NCBI GenBank assembly: GCA_016200125.1
Contig: JACQFK010000390.1
Coordinates: forward strand, 1 to 5,421
DNA from: Planctomycetota bacterium
Lineage (GTDB): Bacteria > Planctomycetota > MHYJ01 > JACPRB01
Direction of reading: 5' to 3'
DNA length: 5,421 nt
Below, one piece after another: positions 1 to 5,421 of the stretch. Position 1 is the stretch's first letter, and the number at the start of each line of letters is the position of its first letter. The notes beneath the pieces were generated by a model, which ran no database searches, had not been told where the DNA came from, and worked only from the letters and a program-made list of their open reading frames with translations. The translations under genes were made by a program, and so were the position numbers.

Positions 1-170
1 ATCGACCAGGACGTCGCCCGGCCGGAGCTGACAACGGAAGGCGGCGACGTCGCTGGCGGGGCGGCCGCTAGTGAGTCCGCGAACGCGAAGGCGACCACGG
101 TGACGCTGGCGGTGTCGCGGGTGCACGGCGAGGTGCTGGCCCTGGCGGACAGCGGCCGTGAGAACTTCTC
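1..170 (+). other. Stretch with coding-like statistics on the opposite strand (possible gene fragment or junction)
   Basis: Read on the plus strand from base 1, this stretch is open from the left edge. Forty-three of the first 55 codons (bases 1-165) start with a purine, against 6 of the next 20. Third positions are G or C in 54 of 60 codons over 1-180. The translation is balanced in composition (for example ATTVTLAVSRVHGEVLALAD). The same frame runs on to a stop at 622-624, but from about 166 it is just the antisense of the small helical gene and composed mainly of Leu/Arg. I do not recognise the fragment. It could be the end of a convergent gene, a join made by rearrangement or assembly, or chance. 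Confidence 0.3.
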
Positions 171-558
171 CGGCCGGCTGTCCCTGGCCCTGCGCGGCCT
201 TCACCCGGCGGATCACCTCGCCCATCTTCTCCGCGCTCTGGCCCTGGGACTTCTCCGACTTGCCCATCAGCTTCTGGATCTTCTCCAGGATCGCCTTCTG
301 GGCCTCGGCCGGATTCTCCTTCGCGTCTTCCTTGAGGAGCTTGTTGATCTTGTCCATCAGCTCCTTCTCGGTCTCCAGCGCCTTGCCGCGCGAGGCGCTG
401 TTGAGGAGCTCCTCGGCCGTCTCCATGAGCGTGCCGACCTCCTTGAGCATCTTCATCGCCTCTTCGATGGAGAGCTCGGCCTCCTCCTTCGGATTGGCGG
501 GCGGCTTGTCCTGAAGCGACAGCCCCAGCGCGAGCGCCAGCGTCAGCATGCTACTCAT
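1..558 (-). CDS. Small helical protein with apparent signal sequence; C-terminus cut off or disrupted
   Basis: The start ATG at 558 overlaps the previous gene by eight bases; an in-frame ATG at 549 is the alternative. The product begins MSSM followed by the hydrophobic run LTLALALGLSL, then QDKPPANPKEE. No lysine or arginine precedes the hydrophobic run and no clear A-x-A cleavage site is seen, so export is likely but cleavage is uncertain. Residues about 27-125 form a helical body: ELSIEEAMKMLKEVGTLMET, a segment SASRGKALETEKELMDKINK, then AEAQKAILEKIQKLMGKSEK, ending EVIRRVKAAQGQGQ. I do not recognise a named domain; similar short helical proteins accompany such operons in planctomycetes (recollection, not a search). 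Codon third positions are G or C in 114 of 120 codons over 181-540 but only 45 of 60 over 1-180, although no stop occurs before the edge. The part left of about 170 (arginine-rich, PRHRQRHRGRLRVRG) may therefore not be native. Position and coupling suggest joint work with the two upstream products. Confidence 0.75.
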   Translation of the reverse strand, partial: MSSMLTLALALGLSLQDKPPANPKEEAELSIEEAMKMLKEVGTLMETAEELLNSASRGKALETEKELMDKINKLLKEDAKENPAEAQKAILEKIQKLMGKSEKSQGQSAEKMGEVIRRVKAAQGQGQPAGEVLTAAVRQGQHLAVHPRHRQRHRGRLRVRGLTSGRPASDVAAFRCQLRPGDVLVD

Positions 559-3500
559 CTTTCGGACCTCTCTTGTCGTAGGCCTTCTTCTGCTCTTCGA
601 ACTTCGAGACGAACGTCTTCATGAGGTTGCCCAGCTTGCCCTGCTCGTCCGAGAGGCGCTGGAGCAGCGCCTTCTCCGCCGGGGTCAGGTCGTCGCGGTC
701 GGCCTTGTAGGCCCGCTCCACGCCCTGGGTCTTGCGCAGCAGGTTCTCCTGCAGCTTCTTCATCATGTTGAGCTGGACGAGGTCGGGGACCAGCGGCGGC
801 TTGCCGCCTCCCGGCGGCGGGCCCCCGCCCCCCGGCGGCGGCTGCTGCCGGTTCTGCTTGCGCTTGAGGTCGAAAGCCTCGACGAGCTCCTTCATCTTGC
901 GCAGCGCGTCGCCCTGCAGGTCCTGCGTGCGGGCGCCCGTCTCCGCCTCCTTCAGGTTGAGCGCGGCGTCGGTCATGTCGCCGGCGGCGCTCCCGAGGAC
1001 GTAGAGGAAGACGTCGACGTTGTTCTCCTTGAGCTTCCGGGCGATCTCGTCGAGGCTCCGGCCCAGGTCGTCCTGCGCCTTGCCGAGCGACTTCGAGCGG
1101 ATGACCTCCTCGCGGTTGAGCGCGCCCTTCTTGATGCGGACGCCGTCGAGGTCGCGCGTGGCCTTGTTGAGCACGGCCTCCTGGGCCTCGATGATCTTCT
1201 TCAGCTCCTGCTGGAGCATGACGAGCTTCTCCTCCTCGGCCTGGCGGCGGAGCTCCTCGAGCTGGTCCTTCAGGTCCTTCTCGGCCTGCTCCAGGTCCTT
1301 GAGGGCCTCCTCCTCGTCGGGCTCGGCCTCCTGGGGCTGGCCCTGCTGGAGGTTCTTCTTGGCCTTCTGCATGTTGCCCTTGGCCTGGTTGGCGCTCTGC
1401 TTGGACTGCTCCTTCTTCATCTCCTCGAGCTGCTTCTCGAGCTCCTCGGTGAGGCCCTTGGCCTCCTCCTGCTTCTTGGCGAGCTGCTCGGCCTTCTTCT
1501 TCTCCTCCTCGGTCAGCGGACGCTTGGCGAGCTCCTCCATCTTCTTCTGGGCCTGCTCCATCTTCTTCTGGGCGTCCTGCTGGCTCTTGGCGGCCTGGCC
1601 CGACTGCGGCTTCTGCTGCTGCATCTGGTCCTGGGCCTGCTTCATGTCGCCCTGGGCCTGCTGGGTCTCCTTCGCGGCGTCCTGCAGGTCCTGCTTCTTC
1701 TTCTCGTCCGTCTCCTGCTTCGCCTTCTCCTCGAGGAACTTCGAAACCTTGTTCTTCAGCTGCTCCTCGAGCTTCTTCTGCTCCTCGGCGAGCTTCTTGA
1801 AGTCGGGATCCTCCTTCTTCGCCATCTCGCCTTTGGCCTTCTGGAGCATCTCCTTGGCCTGCTGCATGTTCTTCTGAGACTGCGACTGGGACTGCTGGGC
1901 CTGGCTCGACTGAGCCTTCTTCATCTCGCCCGAGGACTGCTGCATGTTGTTCTCGGCGCTCCGCATCTCGGCCGCGGCGCCCTGCACGTTCTCCTGCGCC
2001 TCGGCCTCCTGCTTCTGCGACTGGGGGGTCTTGGCCATGTCGTTGAGCTTGTCGGCGAGCGCCTGGGCCCGCTTGGACATCTCCTCGGCCTTCTTCGCCG
2101 CCTCGTCGAACTTCGGCTGCTCCTTCTGGGCGAGGCCGTTCTGCAGCTTCTCCAGCTCCTGCCGCGCCTCCTTCATCCGGTCGAGCGCCTGTTGCTGGTC
2201 CTTGCCGGCCTGCTCGTGCTGGCCCTTCTGCATGTTGTCCTTGGCTTGCTGCGCCTGCTGGGCGGCCTGGTCGGTCTTCTGGCCGGCGTTCTCGAGCGAC
2301 TTGGAGTTCGCGGGGCTCTCGTTCGCCTTGGCCGAGTCCTTCATCGAGTCGGCCAGCTCCTTCGACTCCTTCTGGATCTGCTCCTGCTCCTTCTGGGCCT
2401 TCGCCGCCTCGGAGGGCCGCGCCTTGTCGGCTTCGTCCTTCAGCTTCTTGAGCGCGTCGCGCGCCTTCTCGAGGTCCTTCACCGCCCGCTCCTGGTCGCC
2501 GCGGGCGAGGTCGAGCGCGCCCTCCTCGAGCTCCTGCCGCGCCGCGTCCTGCGCGTTGTTCGCCTGCACGAGCGGCTCGAGGACCGACTTGCGCGCCTCC
2601 TTGGAGAGCGCGTCCTGGTGGAAGAGCTCGTTGCCGAGCGCCCAGGTGCGGTCGTTCAGGTCCTTCTGCTCCTTCTCGAGGGCCTTCTGGCTGGCCTTTT
2701 CGGGCGCCGCCTGCGCCTTCTTCGTGTTCTCGGCCGCCCGCTTCTGGTCCTCGATCGCCTTGTTGAACTCCGAGAGCATCCGGTCGAGCGTCTTCTCCGC
2801 GGCGGCCTGGTTCTCGAGGGCCTTCTTCGCCTTCTCCTCGCGGTCGATCAGCTCGTTCAGCTTCCGCGCCATCTCCGACACGTCGCGGAGCTCCTTGGAC
2901 TTGGCGGCGTCGAAGTCCTTCTCCGCCTGCTTCTGGTCCGCCTGGAGCTTCTCGATCTCCTTGATCGTCTCGTCGATCTTCGCCATGAGGTCCTGGGGCT
3001 TGCCCGACTCGGTCTTCTCGCGCAGCTCCTGCTGCTTCTTGATCAGGTCGGCCAGGTCCTGGCGCGCCTGCTCGAACTCCTTCTCGCGCTCCTTGTTGAG
3101 CTCGTTCGTCTCCTTCTTGATCTCGAGCTCCTTCTGCTTGATCTGGTCGAGCTTCTGGAGCACCTGCTGCAGCGCCTCCATCTCCTTCTTGGTCGCCTCG
3201 GGGTCGAAGCGGTCCTCGAGGAGGGCCAGCAGCGCCTCGAGCGCCTTCGCCACGTCCTCGCCGGCGGCGAGCGCCTTCTCGACCTGGTTGGCGTCGAGGT
3301 GCTCGATGACCGCGCGGATCTTGACGCTCACGAGGTCCTGGTGGAGCTTGTCGCGGCCCTGCTCCAGCTTCTTGGCGTAGTGCTCCTGGTCCTTCTTTCG
3401 CAGCTGCTCGATGAGCTCCGCCATCTTGGCGTCGAGCTTCTGGAGGTCCGCCTCGACGCGGAGTTGCTTCTCCTTGATCAGCTTCTTGTCGCCCGGGTCC

Positions 3501-3562
3501 TGCTGCGCGAGGACCATCGAGCCGAGCGCGAGCGCCAGGGTCGCCGAAAGCAGAGCGCGCAT
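551..3562 (-). CDS. Exported 1003-residue coiled-coil / low-complexity protein with ordered C-terminal helical domain
   Basis: The ATG at 3562 follows a strong ribosome site. Residues 1-19 look like a signal peptide: MR, a hydrophobic core, then VLA before QQDP. Residues 28-330 are charged helix with heptad-like spacing. Residues 339-774 are Q/K/E/A-rich and hold about five degenerate copies of a helical module. Residues 775-900 are more complex, with LQQELKKIIEAQEAVLNKAT, NNVDVFLYVLG and GARTQDLQGDALRKMKELV. A PPPGGGGPPPGGGKPP linker (908-923) leads to a final helical region (924-990) with LVQLNMMKKLQENLLRKTQG and LLQRLSDEQGKLGNLM. The protein has no cysteine and one tryptophan (307). It recalls planctomycete secreted helical proteins and the Q-rich C-terminal part of DUF4175/TIGR02302-type proteins. 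A structural partner of the upstream membrane protein is the best inference; no enzyme motif is visible. SMC- or myosin-like similarity would be compositional only. Confidence 0.92.
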   Translation of the reverse strand: MRALLSATLALALGSMVLAQQDPGDKKLIKEKQLRVEADLQKLDAKMAELIEQLRKKDQEHYAKKLEQGRDKLHQDLVSVKIRAVIEHLDANQVEKALAAGEDVAKALEALLALLEDRFDPEATKKEMEALQQVLQKLDQIKQKELEIKKETNELNKEREKEFEQARQDLADLIKKQQELREKTESGKPQDLMAKIDETIKEIEKLQADQKQAEKDFDAAKSKELRDVSEMARKLNELIDREEKAKKALENQAAAEKTLDRMLSEFNKAIEDQKRAAENTKKAQAAPEKASQKALEKEQKDLNDRTWALGNELFHQDALSKEARKSVLEPLVQANNAQDAARQELEEGALDLARGDQERAVKDLEKARDALKKLKDEADKARPSEAAKAQKEQEQIQKESKELADSMKDSAKANESPANSKSLENAGQKTDQAAQQAQQAKDNMQKGQHEQAGKDQQQALDRMKEARQELEKLQNGLAQKEQPKFDEAAKKAEEMSKRAQALADKLNDMAKTPQSQKQEAEAQENVQGAAAEMRSAENNMQQSSGEMKKAQSSQAQQSQSQSQKNMQQAKEMLQKAKGEMAKKEDPDFKKLAEEQKKLEEQLKNKVSKFLEEKAKQETDEKKKQDLQDAAKETQQAQGDMKQAQDQMQQQKPQSGQAAKSQQDAQKKMEQAQKKMEELAKRPLTEEEKKKAEQLAKKQEEAKGLTEELEKQLEEMKKEQSKQSANQAKGNMQKAKKNLQQGQPQEAEPDEEEALKDLEQAEKDLKDQLEELRRQAEEEKLVMLQQELKKIIEAQEAVLNKATRDLDGVRIKKGALNREEVIRSKSLGKAQDDLGRSLDEIARKLKENNVDVFLYVLGSAAGDMTDAALNLKEAETGARTQDLQGDALRKMKELVEAFDLKRKQNRQQPPPGGGGPPPGGGKPPLVPDLVQLNMMKKLQENLLRKTQGVERAYKADRDDLTPAEKALLQRLSDEQGKLGNLMKTFVSKFEEQKKAYDKRGPKDE
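566..572 (-). promoter_or_regulatory. Shine-Dalgarno GAGAGGT for the small downstream gene
   Basis: The minus strand reads GAGAGGT-CCGAAAG-ATG within the last codons of the 1003-residue protein. The GAGG core ends eight bases before the ATG at 558. It favours that ATG over the in-frame ATG at 549, which has no comparable purine-rich block in front. The coding sequences overlap by eight bases (ATGAGTAG), an arrangement typical of coupled translation. Confidence 0.6.
800..841 (-). repeat. 21-base tandem duplication encoding the PPPGGGG / PPPGGGK linker
   Basis: An 11-base word, CCCGGCGGCGG on the plus strand, occurs at 810-820 and again at 831-841, exactly 21 bases (seven codons) apart. It encodes two successive seven-residue Pro/Gly units at residues 908-921. 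The linker joins the helical region ending near 905 to the final helical region starting near 924. It is probably a flexible hinge in the exported protein, and such GC-rich repeats can gain or lose a unit by slippage. Confidence 0.7.
1241..2545 (-). repeat. Degenerate helical module repeated about five times inside the 1003-residue protein
   Basis: Residues about 340-381, 433-474, 529-580, 629-680 and 722-774 each contain a pattern close to A...M/L..A...L/M..G/Q....A...Q..AL..L..A...L. Clear examples are ALDLARGDQERAVKDLEKA in the first, DNMQKGQHEQAGKDQQQALD in the second and NLQQGQPQEAEPDEEEALKD in the fifth. The third and fourth copies are stretched by glutamine/serine runs. They are separated by K/E-rich spacers such as DFKKLAEEQKKLEEQLK and LTEEEKKKAEQLAKKQEE. 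Boundaries were set by eye, and part of the likeness may be composition. Confidence 0.5.
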
Positions 3563-3567
3563 ACGCT

Positions 3568-3573
3568 TCTCCT
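3568..3573 (-). promoter_or_regulatory. Shine-Dalgarno AGGAGA overlapping the upstream stop codon
   Basis: On the minus strand the sequence runs TAG-GAGAAGCGT-ATG. The AG of the TAG stop of the membrane-protein gene forms the first two bases of AGGAGA, and six bases separate AGGAG from the ATG at 3562. This fixes the start of the 1003-residue protein. It also means ribosomes ending on the first gene finish on the initiation site of the second, so coupled translation is likely (inference). Confidence 0.85.
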
Positions 3574-5421
3574 ACTTGCCGCCGCCGGTCTTCTTGATTT
3601 CTTTGTTCTGGAGTTCCTGCTGTTCCTTGATCTCGCGGGCGATCCGGATGACCTCCTGATAGCTCGACCACTTGTCCAGGAAGTCGAGCGCCTTCTGGAT
3701 GCCCACGGCCACCTGGCCCTGGAGCCCCTGGCCGTCGCGGAACGACGTCGTCCGGTCCGCGCCGCTCTTGAGCCGCGCGGCGCCGTCGAGCTTCGCGGCC
3801 GCGACGCGGGAGATCCCGTCCCGGGCGGCCTCGCCGGGCACGCCCACCAGGGGATCGAGCTCGTCGAGCGCCCCCTGCAGCTTCGCCGCGGCGGCCTCGT
3901 TGTAGATCTTGTTGTAGACGCCCCGGCGCTGGATCTGGCGGATGTCCTTGCGGGCGCCGTCGAGCTTCGAGGTGATGTCGTTCTGCTCCAGGCCCGCCTG
4001 GCGGACCTCGCTCTGCTGCTCAGGCGTGAGCGAGTCGAGGCGGCCGTAGTTGGTGATCAGCCGGCCCGTGCGGCCCCAGGCCGTCTCCTGCCGCAGCTTC
4101 TGGTTCTTGAGGAGGATCTTGATCTTCTCGATCGCGTCCTGCAGCTCCTTCTCCAGCGTGCCGACGCTCACGATCGACATCTTGTAGACCTTGGAGAGGC
4201 GGACGTTGCGGCCGCCCACGTCCTTGAAGTCCTCCGCCCGGAAGCGCAGCTCCACGTGGTCGCCCGGCTGCAGCCCCATCTGGCCGATGTTGAGGACGTA
4301 CTCGCTCTTGATCAGCACCTCGCCGTACTCGCGGGAGTTCTGCTCGCGCGTGAACTCCACTCCCCTCCAGTCCTTCGACTTCCCGGGCTGCTGGGAGAGG
4401 ATGCGGTACTCGAGGGCGATCCGCGCGATGCCGTGGTCGTCCCTCACCTCGATCTCGAGCGGCCGCTCGCAGAGGTCGGTGACGAACTCGTCGCCCAGCG
4501 GATCCTTGACCGTGATGTCCGGGACGCGGTCCTCGACGCCCTTGATCGTGTAGCGGATCGGGTCGCGGTTGCCCAGGCCGTTCGCCGCCGTCAGGTTGAG
4601 GCCGTACTCGCTCAGGGCGTCGGAGACGCTGAAGCCGCCGGAGAGGACCCGCGGCTTGCCCTCCGCCGTCTTCCCCACGGTCAGCTCGGACACCGTCTCC
4701 TTGCCCTTCAGTCCCACGCTGAGGAGGGCCGCCTTCAGGTCCTCGTTGGTGAGCGCCTCGAAGCGGACCTTGGTGCCGATCGGCGCGATGACGTTGCCCG
4801 AGGTCTCCGGCCGGTCGGCCGGCGTGTTCGCCATCCGCATGTAGGTCGGGTATTCGTAGAAGAGCTTCACGGTGTCCAGGCTGGGGGGCGTGACGATGTC
4901 CACGGAATGGGTCGCGGTCACATCGTCCCCGCCTTCGATGAAGAACTCGAAGGGGCCGGTCAGGCGGGTGAAGGTGAACTGGAAGCGGCGGCCCGCCAGG
5001 GGGCTAATCCGCTCGCGGCCCTTCTCGCCGGTCTTGAACTTGTACTCCAGCATGGCCTTCGAGGGCTCGCGGCCGTCGTACTCGACGGCGATCGTCAGGT
5101 CCTCGCCGCGGGGCCAGACCTTCTGGTTGTCCGCGAAGTCGAGCACCTTGAGATGGGTCCGCTGGGGCCACTTGGTGGCGCCGCCCAGGACGCGGCTCAG
5201 GTAGATGCCGGCGTAGTCGGGCCGCGCGGCCGCCGCGCCCCCGAGCACGAGGGCGGCCAAGGCCGCCCAGAGGGCGATCTTGCCCACGTGCTTGCCGATG
5301 ATGACCCGCTTGAAGTCGATCTGCGAGGTGGCCTGCTCGGCGTCGGCCACGAGGGCGGCGACGAGCTCCGGTGGATTGGTGTTGACCGCGCCGCCGTCGG
5401 CCGCCTGGAGCGGCTCGCGCG
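3572..5421 (-). CDS. DUF4175-like membrane-anchored protein with beta-rich ectodomain, N-terminus cut off by the window edge
   Basis: The frame is open to the right edge, so the true start lies outside. A GTG at 5350-5348 is a possible start, but 23 further in-frame codons upstream read like protein (ending NTNPPELVAALVADAEQ), so I treat the gene as partial. Numbering from that GTG gives 592 residues. A hydrophobic helix lies at about 24-42 and is followed by WPQRT (61-65). A beta-rich region (about 80-395) contains the segment PPSLDTVKLFYEYPTY (155-170), a G-T-K-V turn (192-195), DP-Y-I (263-269) and VRDDHGIARIALEY (302-315). These resemble the 'P..l.l.YP.Y' and 'DD.GI..v.L.Y' patterns I associate with DUF4175-like proteins. 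The rest (about 398-585) is helical and ends in KWSSYQEVIRIAREIKEQQEL. There is one cysteine (294). The inferred role is an envelope scaffold with an extracytoplasmic ectodomain; no catalytic residues are seen. The stop TAG forms part of the next gene's ribosome site. The gene is certain, the family name moderately so. Confidence 0.85.
   Translation of the reverse strand, partial: REPLQAADGGAVNTNPPELVAALVADAEQATSQIDFKRVIIGKHVGKIALWAALAALVLGGAAAARPDYAGIYLSRVLGGATKWPQRTHLKVLDFADNQKVWPRGEDLTIAVEYDGREPSKAMLEYKFKTGEKGRERISPLAGRRFQFTFTRLTGPFEFFIEGGDDVTATHSVDIVTPPSLDTVKLFYEYPTYMRMANTPADRPETSGNVIAPIGTKVRFEALTNEDLKAALLSVGLKGKETVSELTVGKTAEGKPRVLSGGFSVSDALSEYGLNLTAANGLGNRDPIRYTIKGVEDRVPDITVKDPLGDEFVTDLCERPLEIEVRDDHGIARIALEYRILSQQPGKSKDWRGVEFTREQNSREYGEVLIKSEYVLNIGQMGLQPGDHVELRFRAEDFKDVGGRNVRLSKVYKMSIVSVGTLEKELQDAIEKIKILLKNQKLRQETAWGRTGRLITNYGRLDSLTPEQQSEVRQAGLEQNDITSKLDGARKDIRQIQRRGVYNKIYNEAAAAKLQGALDELDPLVGVPGEAARDGISRVAAAKLDGAARLKSGADRTTSFRDGQGLQGQVAVGIQKALDFLDKWSSYQEVIRIAREIKEQQELQNKEIKKTGGGK

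Noticed and set aside
61..68. NotI-type octamer GCGGCCGC near the odd left end, as a sign of vector sequence
   Set aside because: No polylinker or known vector sequence surrounds it, and the octamer is expected to be fairly common in DNA this GC-rich.
1241..2545. Repetitive appearance suggesting a CRISPR array or DNA satellite
   Set aside because: Similarity is at protein level and imperfect, the frame is open throughout, and there are no identical spaced direct repeats.
1020..3380. Long plus-strand open frames (1020-1877, 1944-3380) opposite the giant gene
   Set aside because: They are rich in Ser, Phe, Cys, Leu and Ala, as expected when Lys/Glu/Gln codons are read in antisense. No ribosome site or recognisable domain is seen, and the minus-strand gene explains the sequence fully.
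551..3562. SMC, myosin or tropomyosin homology for the giant coiled-coil protein
   Set aside because: There is no Walker A or signature motif and no globular ATPase ends. It has a signal peptide, and the likeness would be heptad composition only.
555..3671. A 1038-codon open frame on the same strand, shifted by one base over the whole giant gene
   Set aside because: Its product is almost only Arg, Gly, Ala, Pro and Glu, with no hydrophobic core, and it has no good ribosome site. Runs of AAG/GAG/CAG codons in GC-rich DNA rarely give stops in this shifted frame, so it is a by-product of the real gene.
3672..5204. Plus-strand open frames opposite the membrane-protein gene
   Set aside because: They are short, low in recognisable structure and lie entirely under a gene with clear transmembrane and beta-domain motifs.
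5348..5350. GTG as the true start of the membrane protein
   Set aside because: The frame continues to the window edge with plausible protein sequence, and no convincing Shine-Dalgarno block precedes the GTG.
1..5421. tRNA, rRNA, riboswitch, rho-independent terminator or promoter inside the window
   Set aside because: None was found by reading. The genes abut or overlap, leaving no intergenic space long enough, and no hairpin followed by a T-run was seen.

Overview
The window is one transcription unit read on the minus strand, with three tightly packed genes and no gap over about 10 bases. All products are predicted to be membrane-anchored or exported. By eye, G+C is about two thirds and almost all codons end in G or C. 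The protein families, the Gly/Pro-rich linker and the 'helical, Q/K/E-rich secreted protein next to a DUF4175-like membrane protein' layout fit best with a Planctomycetota-type bacterium or another GC-rich lineage with similar cell-envelope genes. The phylum is an inference from family resemblance; no marker gene is present.

In order of transcription (right to left): (1) bases 5421-3572, a membrane protein cut off by the right edge. It has a transmembrane helix, an extracytoplasmic beta-rich region with motifs I associate with DUF4175-like proteins, and a helical C-terminus. (2) Bases 3562-551, a 1003-residue protein with a signal peptide, no cysteine, and a long coiled-coil/low-complexity body built from a degenerate repeated helical module. 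It ends in a more ordered helical domain interrupted by a Pro/Gly linker. (3) Bases 558 to the left edge, a small protein with an apparent signal sequence and a helical body, cut off or disrupted at the left.

The genes are coupled. Gene 2 has its Shine-Dalgarno sequence on the stop codon of gene 1, and gene 3 starts inside the last codons of gene 2. No promoter, terminator, RNA gene, CRISPR array or mobile element is visible, so the operon probably continues beyond both edges. My working model is a periplasmic or envelope complex: gene 1 is the membrane anchor with a beta-sandwich-like ectodomain, gene 2 is a very long helical partner, and gene 3 is a small helical partner. In other bacteria the anchor and Q-rich helical parts occur in one DUF4175-type polypeptide, so genes 1 and 2 may be a split version. 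The biochemical function of this group is not established.

The oddest stretch is bases 1 to about 170. There the minus frame of gene 3 stays open but loses its codon signature, and the plus strand takes on coding-like statistics. This suggests a frameshift, a rearrangement or assembly junction, or a convergent gene entering from the left.
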